Positions 18,102 to 25,830 of a stretch of DNA of 32,591 nt are shown piece after piece. The DNA is from Brevundimonas sp. GTDB lineage: Bacteria; Pseudomonadota; Alphaproteobacteria; Caulobacterales; Caulobacteraceae. The notes below the pieces were generated by a model. That model was not told the origin of the DNA. It worked only from the letters and a program-made list of their open reading frames with translations, and ran no database searches. How positions within the stretch are numbered: position 1 is the first letter of the stretch; each line of letters begins with the position of its first letter. Location: contig NZ_SDZL01000033.1 in assembly GCF_004210735.1 (NCBI RefSeq), positions 1 to 32,591 on the forward strand, in the 5' to 3' direction. Made by a program: the position numbers and the translations under genes.

Positions 18102-19886
18102 ATGAGCTATCGCGCCCCTGTTCGCGACCTGGCCTTCGCCCTGGAAACCATCGCCGGGATCGGCGACGTGGCGGCGACCGGCGCCTTCCCCGACTATGAC
18201 GCCGACCTGATGGGCGCGGTGCTTGAGGCGGCGGGCCAGTTTTCGGAAGAGGTTCTGGCGCCGCTGAACCGCCCAGGCGACCTGGCCGGGGCGAAGTACG
18301 CCGACGGATCGGTCACGGCGGCGCCCGGCTTCGCCGACGCCTATCAGCAGTTTGCGGCGGGCGGCTGGACTGGCCTGACGGCGTCGGTCGAGGCCGGCGG
18401 TCAGGCCCTGCCCAAGGCGCTGGAACTGGCGGCCTATGAGACGGTGCACGCGGCCAACATGGCGTTCGGCCTGTGCCCCATGCTATCGCTGGCCTCGATC
18501 GAGGCGCTGGAGCAGGTCGGGACCGAGCATCAGAAGGCGACCTATCTGACCAAGCTGGTCAGCGGCGAATGGACCGGCGCCATGGTCCTGACCGAGCCGC
18601 ACGCCGGGTCTGATCTGGGCGCGCTGACGGCGACGGCGGTTCCGAACGGCGACGGGACCTACGCCCTGACCGGGCAAAAGATCTTCATCACCTGGGGCGA
18701 CCACGACGCGACGGACAACATCGTCCATCTGGTGCTGGCGCGCCTGCCGGACGCCCCGGCGGGGCCCAAGGGGATCAGCCTGTTCCTGACGCCGAAATAT
18801 GCGGTCAATGCCGACGGCTCGCTGGGCGAACGCAACAGCTTCCGGCCGGTGGGGGTCGAGCACAAGCTGGGCATCCACGCCTCGCCCACCTGCGTCATGG
18901 CCTATGAGGGCGCGCGGGCCGAGCTGGTGGGTCAACCGAACCAGGGGCTGGCGCATATGTTCGTGATGATGAACGCCGCACGCCTGGCCGTCGGGGTCGA
19001 GGGCGTGGGCATCGCCGAGCGGGCGTACCAGCACGCCCTGGCCTATGCGCTGGATCGGCGTCAGGGCCGGTCGGTGTGGACCGGCCAGCCGAACGCCCCG
19101 ATCATCGACCACCCGGATGTGCGCCGCATGCTGGCGGTGATGAAGGCCAGGATCGCCGCCGCGCGGGCCATCTGCCTGTCCACCGGGGTCGCCGCCGACC
19201 TGGCCCGCCACGCCGCGACCGAGGAAGAGCGCAAACGCTGGAAGGGCCGTGAGGACCTGTTCACGCCGATCGCCAAGGCCTGGTCGACCGATGTCGGCTG
19301 CGAGGTCGCGTCCATGGGCGTTCAGGTGCACGGCGGCATGGGCTTCATCGAGGAGACCGGCGCGGCCCAATACTATCGCGACGCCCGCATCACCCCGATC
19401 TATGAGGGCACCAACGGCATCCAGGCGATGGATCTGGTCGGGCGCAAGCTGTCGATGGACGGCGGCGAATCGGCCCGGGCCCTGATCGCGGAAATGACCG
19501 CCATCCTGCCGGATCTGAACCGCGTCTATTCCGGAAAGCCGGTCGAGCGGTTCGTCAATGCGCTGGAGGCGGTCGAGGACGCCACCTTGTGGATGCTGGA
19601 CCGCAAGGCCGAGCCGGAATCAGGCGCCGACGTACTGGCCGGGGCCGACGCCTATCTGAAGCTGCTGGGTGACGTGGTCGGCGGCTGGATGCTGGCCAAG
19701 GGCGCTGTGGCGGCCAGAGCGAAGATCGCCGCGGGCGAAGGCGACATCGCCTGGCTGGAAGGCCGCATCGCCCTGTACGAAGTCTATGCCGCCAACGTGC
19801 TGGGCCACGTCTCCAGCCGTCTGGCCGCGGTGGGCCAGGGCGGCGACCTGCTGCTGCGCATTACGCCGGAGGTGCTGTCCGCCTAG
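18102..19886 (+). CDS. acyl-CoA dehydrogenase, long form (DmdC/FadE-like)
   Basis: FAD-dependent alpha,beta-dehydrogenation of an acyl-CoA. It has 594 residues, about 200 longer than classic enzymes, because it has the N-terminal MSYRAPVRDLAFALE cap and a C-terminal extra domain (about 470-594), as in 3-methylmercaptopropionyl-CoA dehydrogenase and related long acyl-CoA dehydrogenases. It carries MVLTEPHAGSDLG and TGQKIFITWGDHD, VEHKLGIHASPTC, and VQVHGGMGFIEETG. PIYEGTNGIQ contains Glu435, the expected catalytic base. The ATG at 18102 has TGGAG 8 bases upstream. The stop shares bases with the opposing protease stop at 19883-19886. The physiological acyl chain is unknown. Confidence 0.93.
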   Translation: MSYRAPVRDLAFALETIAGIGDVAATGAFPDYDADLMGAVLEAAGQFSEEVLAPLNRPGDLAGAKYADGSVTAAPGFADAYQQFAAGGWTGLTASVEAGGQALPKALELAAYETVHAANMAFGLCPMLSLASIEALEQVGTEHQKATYLTKLVSGEWTGAMVLTEPHAGSDLGALTATAVPNGDGTYALTGQKIFITWGDHDATDNIVHLVLARLPDAPAGPKGISLFLTPKYAVNADGSLGERNSFRPVGVEHKLGIHASPTCVMAYEGARAELVGQPNQGLAHMFVMMNAARLAVGVEGVGIAERAYQHALAYALDRRQGRSVWTGQPNAPIIDHPDVRRMLAVMKARIAAARAICLSTGVAADLARHAATEEERKRWKGREDLFTPIAKAWSTDVGCEVASMGVQVHGGMGFIEETGAAQYYRDARITPIYEGTNGIQAMDLVGRKLSMDGGESARALIAEMTAILPDLNRVYSGKPVERFVNALEAVEDATLWMLDRKAEPESGADVLAGADAYLKLLGDVVGGWMLAKGAVAARAKIAAGEGDIAWLEGRIALYEVYAANVLGHVSSRLAAVGQGGDLLLRITPEVLSA

Positions 19887-20665
19887 GGGCCGGCAGGCGC
19901 GTCCAACATCGCGATCGCCTCGCGCACATAGGCGGCGTGGGCGACGACGCCGATGCCCAGCCGTTCGTCACGGACGATAACCTCCTGGGTCAGGACGCCG
20001 GCGATGAAGGGGTGGTCCGGCTCGGCCCCGCCGGGCAGGCCGCGCGCGGCGGGGGTCCAGAAGACCGGACCACCCGAGTTGCCGGGAAAGACCTGAAAAT
20101 CCAGCAGGAAGGTCGGGAAGTCCGTAATCGGCGTCAGCGGCCACGAGGCGATGCGGCCGACGCGCAGGATCGGAAACCCCGCCCGGTTCGACGACAGGCC
20201 GCGCGGAAAACCCAGCGAGAACAGCTCGTCCCCCGCCGTCACGCCCCAGGCGTCAAAGCCGTTGGCGTCGGCCAGCCAGCCCAGCGGGATGGCGGCGCGT
20301 GCGAATGTCTCGGGCGCCTGGATCGCCATGACGGCGATGTCGCGTTCCGGGTGCTTGGTCCATTCGGGATCACCCGCCTCGTCGCGAATTCGCAGAGGCT
20401 GGGGCTCGAATTTCCAGCCGCCCTGGGCGTTCTGAATGCGCCATCCGACGCGCATGTCGGCGCCGGGCATCCGGTCCAGCACATGGGCGGCGGTGACCAG
20501 AACCGTGCGCGGTGTGCCATCGGGGCGCGGCGCATCGATCAGGAAGCCGGTGCCGACCGTACGCTCTCCGTCGCCGGACGGCTGGTCCAGTTGGACGGTG
20601 GCGCTGACCAGGGCGAGCGTCAGGTCCCACGCGGGCGCCGCGACCGGCGCCTGAACCTCGATCAT
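19883..20665 (-). CDS. trypsin-like serine protease, no signal peptide
   Basis: Chymotrypsin-fold peptidase, 260 residues, with the triad His61 (VTAAHVLD), Asp109 (ERDIAVM) and Ser197 (GNSGGPVF). No PDZ domain, so it is not DegP-like. The ATG at 20665 follows GAGGGCGAAATC. A TTG 90 bases upstream (20755) adds a Cys/Arg-rich stretch unlike a signal peptide. Neither start gives an export signal or membrane anchor, which is unusual for this fold. It could be a cytoplasmic protease or be exported in another way. It diverges from the oligopeptidase gene, and its stop codon overlaps that of the acyl-CoA dehydrogenase tail-to-tail. Confidence 0.87.
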   Translation of the reverse strand: MIEVQAPVAAPAWDLTLALVSATVQLDQPSGDGERTVGTGFLIDAPRPDGTPRTVLVTAAHVLDRMPGADMRVGWRIQNAQGGWKFEPQPLRIRDEAGDPEWTKHPERDIAVMAIQAPETFARAAIPLGWLADANGFDAWGVTAGDELFSLGFPRGLSSNRAGFPILRVGRIASWPLTPITDFPTFLLDFQVFPGNSGGPVFWTPAARGLPGGAEPDHPFIAGVLTQEVIVRDERLGIGVVAHAAYVREAIAMLDAPAGP

Positions 20666-20754
20666 GATTTCGCCCTCGACGTCATCGCGGCATTTGACGA
20701 CGCGGCGCCGCTTCGCACAAGGTCCGCCCCGACCTATCTGGGAAGGCTGAACCA

Positions 20755-22977
20755 ATGAACCGCCGCCAACTGATCGCCACCGCCGCAGCCAGCGCAGCGG
20801 CCCTCGCCACGCCCGCCCTCGCCCGACAAGCCTCCGGAGCCTTGATGTCCCGTCCCCAACCGCCCGTCGCCAATAAGATTCCCGTCCGCATCGAACAGCT
20901 GGGTCGGGTGCGGGTCGATGACTATCAGTGGATGAAGGACGACAACTGGCAGGCCGTGCTGCGCGACCCGACCCTGATCAAGGCGGACGTGAAGGAGCAT
21001 CTGACCGCCGAGAACGCCTATCGCGAGGCTATGATGGCCTCGACCCTGCCGCTGCAGGCGACGATGTTCGAAGAGATGAAGGGCCGCATCAAGGAGGACG
21101 ACAGTTCGGTCCCCTCGCCCGACGGCGACTGGGAATACTACGTCGAGTACAAGACCGGCGATCAGCACCCCCGCTATATGCGCGTCGAGCGTCAGGGAAC
21201 CTGGATGGTCGACGGCCAGCCCGTGACCAAGAATTTCATCGTCGCCCCGACGCCGCAACTGCTGCTGGACGCCAACGAACTGGCCAAGGGCAAGGCCTAT
21301 TCCGAGGTCTCGTCCACCGAACACAGCCCCGACCACGCCCTGTTCGCCTATGCCGAGGACGCCCAGGGCTCCGAGGTGCACAAAATCTATGTGAAGGACC
21401 TGGCCACGGGCGAGGTGCTGCCGAACCCCATCGAATCGGCCAACGGCAACTTCACCTTCTCGCCGGACAGCCAGTGGATCTTCTGGACCAATCGCGACGA
21501 CAACGGCCGTCCGGACAAGATCTTCCGCCGCCCCGCGCGCGGCGGCGAGGCGACCCTGGTCTATGAGGAAACCGACGACGGCATGTTCCAGGGGGTGGTC
21601 CGCACCGCCGACAATCGCTTCGTCATTCTCCAGATCCAGAATCAGGAAACGTCAGAGGTTCGCTTCATCCCGGCGGAAACGCCCACCGCCGACCCGGTCG
21701 TGCTGGAGCCGCGTGTGGCCGCTCGACGTTATGACGCCGATCACTGGGGCGACCGCTGGGTGATCCGCACCAACGCCGACGACAGTATCGACTTCAAGAT
21801 CGTCGAGGCGCCGACCGCGACGCCGGGCAAGGCGAACTGGACGGATCTGATCCCCCACACGCCCGGCCGCTATATCGAAGGTGTGGCGCTGGTGAAGGAC
21901 TATCTGGCCCGCCAGGAACGGGCCGACGCCAACACCCGCATCGTCATCCGCGACCGCGCGGGCGCCGAGCACGAGATCGCCGTGGACGAGCCCGCCTATT
22001 CCCTGTCGCTGGGCGGGGCGTACGAGTTCGACACCACCACCATGCGCTATGCCTACAACTCGCCGTCCACGCCGACCTCGACCTATGACTATGACCTGGA
22101 GTCGCGCGAGCGGACCCTGCGCAAGGTGCAGGAGGTGCCGTCGGGTCACGATCCGGCCGACTATGTGGTCGAGCGGGTCAACGCCCCGGCGGCGGACGGC
22201 CAGCTGGTGCCGGTGACGATCCTGCGCCGCAAGACGACGCCGGTGAACGGTTCGGCCCCGCTGCTGCTGTACGGCTATGGCAGCTATGGCATTCCGATGC
22301 CGGCCAGCTTCTCGACCGGGCGGCTGTCGCTGGTGGATCGCGGCTGGATCTACGCCATCGCCCATATTCGCGGCGGGTCGGACAAGGGCTGGGGCTGGTT
22401 CCTGAACGCGCGCCGCAACACCAAGAAGAACACCTTCACCGACTTCATCGCGGCGGCCGAGCATCTGATCACGACCGGGCACGCCAAGGCCGGCCATATC
22501 GTGGCCCAGGGCGGGTCGGCGGGCGGCCTGCTGATGGGGGCGGTCAACAACATGCGGCCCGACCTGTGGGCGGGCGTGATCGGCCAAGTGCCGTTCGTCG
22601 ACATCATCAACACCATGTCGGACACCAGCCTGCCGCTGACGCCGCCGGAATGGCCCGAGTGGGGCAATCCGATCGAGGACGTGGAAGCCTACGACTACAT
22701 CGCCAGCTACAGCCCGTACGACAACATCGAGGCCAAACCCTATCCGGCGGTGCTGGCGACCGGCGGCCTGTCGGACCCGCGCGTCACCTATTGGGAACCG
22801 GAAAAGTGGGTCGCCAAACTGCGGCCCGCGACCACCAGCGGCAAGCCGGTGCTGCTGAAGATCAACATGGAGGCCGGCCACGGCGGCGCGTCGGGCCGGT
22901 TCGACTATCTGAAGGAAGTCGCCCACGACTACGCCTTCGCCGTCTGGGCCATCGACAGGGGCTGGGAAAAAGCGTGA
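20755..22977 (+). CDS. S9 family prolyl oligopeptidase (oligopeptidase B-like), exported
   Basis: Serine peptidase that cuts short peptides, probably after Arg/Lys (oligopeptidase B) or Pro. It has 740 residues. The N-terminus MNRRQLIATAAASAAALA with PALA is an export signal with paired arginines, compatible with Tat or Sec. The beta-propeller domain spans about 100-440. In the catalytic domain, Ser588 lies in QGGSAGGLLMG, Asp674 in GGLSDPRVTYWEP and His709 in EAGHGGASGR. VDIINTMSDTSLPLTPPEWPEWGNP is the family stretch before the Asp. The ATG is at 20755. The stop overlaps the next gene as GTGA (22974-22977). A periplasmic location is likely. Confidence 0.93.
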   Translation: MNRRQLIATAAASAAALATPALARQASGALMSRPQPPVANKIPVRIEQLGRVRVDDYQWMKDDNWQAVLRDPTLIKADVKEHLTAENAYREAMMASTLPLQATMFEEMKGRIKEDDSSVPSPDGDWEYYVEYKTGDQHPRYMRVERQGTWMVDGQPVTKNFIVAPTPQLLLDANELAKGKAYSEVSSTEHSPDHALFAYAEDAQGSEVHKIYVKDLATGEVLPNPIESANGNFTFSPDSQWIFWTNRDDNGRPDKIFRRPARGGEATLVYEETDDGMFQGVVRTADNRFVILQIQNQETSEVRFIPAETPTADPVVLEPRVAARRYDADHWGDRWVIRTNADDSIDFKIVEAPTATPGKANWTDLIPHTPGRYIEGVALVKDYLARQERADANTRIVIRDRAGAEHEIAVDEPAYSLSLGGAYEFDTTTMRYAYNSPSTPTSTYDYDLESRERTLRKVQEVPSGHDPADYVVERVNAPAADGQLVPVTILRRKTTPVNGSAPLLLYGYGSYGIPMPASFSTGRLSLVDRGWIYAIAHIRGGSDKGWGWFLNARRNTKKNTFTDFIAAAEHLITTGHAKAGHIVAQGGSAGGLLMGAVNNMRPDLWAGVIGQVPFVDIINTMSDTSLPLTPPEWPEWGNPIEDVEAYDYIASYSPYDNIEAKPYPAVLATGGLSDPRVTYWEPEKWVAKLRPATTSGKPVLLKINMEAGHGGASGRFDYLKEVAHDYAFAVWAIDRGWEKA

Positions 22978-23516
22978 TCCTGCGCCCGACCGAGGACGCC
23001 GATCTGGCCGCGATCACCGCCATCTATGCGGACAGCGTGGCCCACGGCGCCGGCACCTTCGAGCTTGAAGCGCCCTCGGTCGAAGAAATGCGGGCCCGGC
23101 TGGCGGCGCCGGCGGCCCTGGGTCTGCCGGTGCTGACGGCGGTGATCGACGGAATGGTGGCCGGCTACGCCTATGCCGGGCCGTTCCGCATGCGGGCGGC
23201 CTATCGCTACATGGTCGAGGATTCGATCTATGTGGCCGAGGCGTTCCGGGGGCGCGGCGTCGGCAAGGCGCTGCTGGACGCCCTGATGCACGGCTGCGAG
23301 GCGCGGGGCATGCGCCAGATGGTGGCCGTGATCGGCGACGGCGCCAATGCCGGATCCATCGCCCTGCACGCAGGTGCGGGCTTCGACCACGTCGGCGGGT
23401 TCCGCGCCGCGGGGTGGAAGTTCGACGACTGGCGCGACGTGATCTTCATGCAAAAGGCGCTCGGCCCCGGCGCCGACGCCCCGCCCGACACGCCGGGCCT
23501 GGACTGCGGCCGATAG
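22974..23516 (+). CDS. GNAT acetyltransferase (phosphinothricin/MddA-like)
   Basis: N-acetyltransferase of the PAT/bar-like GNAT subgroup, which acetylates small amino-group compounds such as phosphinothricin or methionine sulfoximine. It has 180 residues from the GTG at 22974. Seen are LRPTEDADLAAITAIYADSV at the start, GTFELEAPS, GYAYAGPFRMRAAYRYMVE (typical of the subgroup), and the acetyl-CoA loop AFRGRGVGKALL near residue 85-96, then AVIGDGANAGSIALHAGAGF and DVIFMQKAL. Translational coupling (GTGA) to the oligopeptidase suggests co-expression; a shared role in handling peptides or amino-acid derivatives is only inference. Confidence 0.9.
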   Translation: MILRPTEDADLAAITAIYADSVAHGAGTFELEAPSVEEMRARLAAPAALGLPVLTAVIDGMVAGYAYAGPFRMRAAYRYMVEDSIYVAEAFRGRGVGKALLDALMHGCEARGMRQMVAVIGDGANAGSIALHAGAGFDHVGGFRAAGWKFDDWRDVIFMQKALGPGADAPPDTPGLDCGR

Positions 23517-23557
23517 CGACCTTGAGATCGCGAGGGGCGGCGCCTAGGTTGCCGTCG

Positions 23558-23881
23558 ATGCGGATGCTGCAAACCCTGTTGCTGCTGATCGGAGCCATGG
23601 CCGTGCTGGTCCTGGGCGCCGGCGGCATGCCTGCATCCGCCGCCGAGCCCGCGCCCTGTCATGCCGAGGGAGCCACCCATCACAGCGCGCCTGATACGCC
23701 CGCGACACCGTCCAAAGCGCTGAAGACCATGGGATGCTGCGTCGTCTGCGTCACCGCCCCCTTGCCCCAGCCGCCTGGGGCGACGACGGCTGCGGCCTCG
23801 GCCGCTCGGCCCGCGCGCCTGCCCACGGCCCTGCCGCGCGGCCTGATCCCCTCGCCCGAGCCGTTCCCGCCCCGGGCCTGA
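23558..23881 (+). CDS. small exported Cys-rich protein (DUF2946-like)
   Basis: Not firmly recognised. 107 residues from the ATG at 23558 (a second ATG is at 23564). The N-terminal signal MRMLQTLLLLIGAMAVLVLG ends near ASAAEP. The mature part is short, with Cys34, two adjacent His (HH at 41-42) and a CCVVC motif at 60-64, then an Ala/Pro-rich tail. Small exported proteins with this CCxxC layout occur beside copper genes and are often labelled DUF2946, so a metal-binding role is possible. The next gene on the same strand, 63 bases on, codes for a His-rich putative outer-membrane protein. Confidence 0.65.
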   Translation: MRMLQTLLLLIGAMAVLVLGAGGMPASAAEPAPCHAEGATHHSAPDTPATPSKALKTMGCCVVCVTAPLPQPPGATTAAASAARPARLPTALPRGLIPSPEPFPPRA

Positions 23882-23944
23882 CCTCTCTCGAACCGAACGC
23901 CGGGCGTCCGCGCCCGATCCGAAGCTTCATTCGAGGAGGCCATG

Positions 23945-25279
23945 ATGGCTGTCCGAACTCTCGCTGCGCTCGCTTGCGGCGCATCCTTCCTTGCCCTGAC
24001 GACCGCTGCGGCGGCGCAGGACCATTCCCACCACCCCGCCCCGCCGACGCCGCAACAGGCTCCGCCCGTCGATGCTCACGCGGGTCATGACATGGCCGCC
24101 CCGGCCCACACGATGACCAGTCCGCTGGGCCCCTGGCCCATCAGCCGCGACGCCTCGGGCACCGCTTGGCAACCGGACCTGTCCGAACACGGCGGCGTCC
24201 ATTCGCAGGTCGGCGACTGGACCGTCATGACTCACGCCCTGCTGACCCTGACCTGGGATCGGCAGAACGGCCCGCGCGGGGACGAAAAGACCTTTGTCGC
24301 CGGCATGCTGATGGGGTCCGCACGGCGCGATTTCGCCGACGGCTCGACCCTGAATCTGCGCGGCATGCTGAGCCCCGACCCCTTCATGGGCGAGGACGGC
24401 TATCCGCTATTGCTGGCGGCGGGCGAGACGGCCGACGGGGTGAACCCGCTGATCGACCGGCAGCATCCGCACGAACTGGTGATGGAGCTGTCGGCCAGCT
24501 ATGCGCGCCCGTTGACCGACAAGGACACGGTGTTCGCCTATATTGGCCTCCCGGGCGAGCCCGCCTTTGGCCCGCCCGCCTTCATGCACCGCATGAGCGC
24601 GATGGACGGTCCCGAGGCGCCGATCACCCATCACTGGCTGGATTCGACGCACATCACCTTTGGCGTCACGACGCTGGGCTGGGCGCACGACCGGTTCAAG
24701 CTGGAGGCCTCGGCCTTTCGCGGACGCGAACCGGATCAGGACCGCTGGGGCATAGAGGCGCCCGAGCTGGACAGCTGGTCGGTGCGCGGATCATTGAATC
24801 CGACCCCCGCCTGGGCGCTGCAGGTCTCCTACGCCCAGGTGACGGCGCCCGAGCAGCTGGAACCGGATGAGGACGACCGCAAATGGTCGGCCAGCGCCAT
24901 CCACACCCGCCGCATCGGCGCCGACGGCTGGTGGTCCTCGACCCTGGCCTGGGGCCGCAAGATCAACGACCATGACGAGTCGAAAGACGGCTGGGCGTTC
25001 GAGACGGCCGTGCACCCGAACGACCGCTGGACGGTCTTCGGCCGCGCCGAACGAATCGAAACCGACGAACTGGTCCCCAAGGCTGGTGGTGGCCACGGCG
25101 ACCTCTACACCGTGTCCAAGGCCTCGGTCGGCGCGGTGCGTGACTGGCGACTGGGCGAACACACCCGGCTGGGCCTGGGCGCCCTTTACAGCCTCAATCG
25201 CGTCCCGGGCGCGCTGGAGCCGCTGTATGGCGACAATCCCGACGGCGCGATGGTCTTCATGCGGCTGAAGATCGACTGA
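23945..25279 (+). CDS. putative outer-membrane beta-barrel protein with His-rich N-terminus
   Basis: No named family recognised. 444 residues from the ATG at 23945, which has GAGGAGG 5 bases upstream; the ATG at 23942 is only 2 bases from it. There is a signal peptide to about AAAAQ, then a His/Pro/Met segment (DHSHHPAPP, DAHAGHDMAAPAHTM). The body has alternating aromatic/polar strands (WTVMTHALLTLTWD, WALQVSYAQV, WWSSTLAWGRK, RLGLGALYSLNR) and ends in VFMRLKID, as expected of a beta-barrel. The His/Met-rich start and the CCxxC neighbour upstream suggest a copper or other metal link, but this is inference; a general porin-like role is not excluded. Confidence 0.8.
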   Translation: MAVRTLAALACGASFLALTTAAAAQDHSHHPAPPTPQQAPPVDAHAGHDMAAPAHTMTSPLGPWPISRDASGTAWQPDLSEHGGVHSQVGDWTVMTHALLTLTWDRQNGPRGDEKTFVAGMLMGSARRDFADGSTLNLRGMLSPDPFMGEDGYPLLLAAGETADGVNPLIDRQHPHELVMELSASYARPLTDKDTVFAYIGLPGEPAFGPPAFMHRMSAMDGPEAPITHHWLDSTHITFGVTTLGWAHDRFKLEASAFRGREPDQDRWGIEAPELDSWSVRGSLNPTPAWALQVSYAQVTAPEQLEPDEDDRKWSASAIHTRRIGADGWWSSTLAWGRKINDHDESKDGWAFETAVHPNDRWTVFGRAERIETDELVPKAGGGHGDLYTVSKASVGAVRDWRLGEHTRLGLGALYSLNRVPGALEPLYGDNPDGAMVFMRLKID

Positions 25280-25287
25280 CGCCAAGG

Positions 25288-25316
25288 CGCCGCGTCGGGC
25301 AACCGGCGCGGCGTTT
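25288..25316 (+). terminator. probable terminator after the barrel gene
   Basis: CGCCGCG (25288-25294) pairs with CGCGGCG (25307-25313) and is extended by TCGG/CCGG with a GCAA loop, followed by TTT only. The stem is strong but the T-run is short. From here to tRNA-Pro (25412) I see no gene. Confidence 0.6.
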
Positions 25317-25411
25317 CACCGGGCGTCGTCAGGATCACGCCGAGCAAACGCGCTCAAGCAGCGCGCGACCGCGTCGCACGCATTAGCATCCTAGAATTTC
25401 TGAAGATAAAA

Positions 25412-25488
25412 TGGTCGGAGTGAGAGGATTCGAACCTCCGACCCCTGCGTCCCGAACGCAGTGCTCTACCAGGCTGAGCCACACTCCG
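25412..25488 (-). tRNA. tRNA-Pro (anticodon CGG)
   Basis: A 77-nt cloverleaf on the minus strand with encoded CCA. The acceptor is CGGAGTG / CACTCCG. The anticodon arm is CTGCG-TTCGGGA-CGCAG, giving anticodon CGG (codon CCG). The T arm is GGAGG-TTCGAAT-CCTCT-type and complete. Confidence 0.97.
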
Positions 25489-25536
25489 ACCGATGGAGCC
25501 AGGCCGTATGGCCGTGCCCCGAAGTGAGGACGCGGC

Positions 25537-25564
25537 TTATAACGGGGGCATCGATACCCCGCAA
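25537..25564 (-). promoter_or_regulatory. candidate promoter for tRNA-Pro
   Basis: On the minus strand TTGCGG (25564-25559), 16-base spacer, TTATAA (25542-25537). It lies about 49 bases upstream of the mature tRNA 5' end, leaving a leader for RNase P to remove. Called by eye. Confidence 0.5.
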
Positions 25565-25618
25565 GCACCCTTTTGAAGCCTTCTTCATCGCTCGGGAAAA
25601 TAGTCCGGAAAGAGGGTG

Positions 25619-25647
25619 TTGCATCCGAAAACGGCTTGGCGTATTCG
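25619..25647 (+). promoter_or_regulatory. candidate promoter for tRNA-Gln
   Basis: TTGCAT (25619-25624), 17-base spacer, TATTCG (25642-25647), about 42 bases before the mature tRNA 5' end. Called by eye. Confidence 0.4.
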
Positions 25648-25689
25648 ACCGCCTCCCCGGCGCTTCGGCCCCGGGCGCGCCGGTCCTGC

Positions 25690-25763
25690 TGGGGAATGGT
25701 GTAATGGTAACACTACGGTTTTTGGTACCGTCATTCTAGGTTCGAGTCCTAGTTCCCCAGCCA
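25690..25763 (+). tRNA. tRNA-Gln (anticodon UUG)
   Basis: A 74-nt tRNA with encoded CCA. The acceptor arms TGGGGAA and TTCCCCA pair in full. The anticodon arm is ACGGT-TTTTGGT-ACCGT, giving anticodon UUG. The T arm is CTAGG-TTCGAGT-CCTAG. Confidence 0.97.
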
Positions 25764-25830
25764 CCGCCTTTCCTCAACAATCGATACTTCTGTCCCTTCG
25801 ATGCGATGGCTGCTTCAGCGCGTGTCGGCG

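Noticed and set aside
25489..25689. Possible small gene or attachment site between tRNA-Pro and tRNA-Gln
   Set aside because: No ORF with a credible start, no tRNA 3' end duplication and no integrase nearby. Only promoter-like elements for the two tRNAs are visible.
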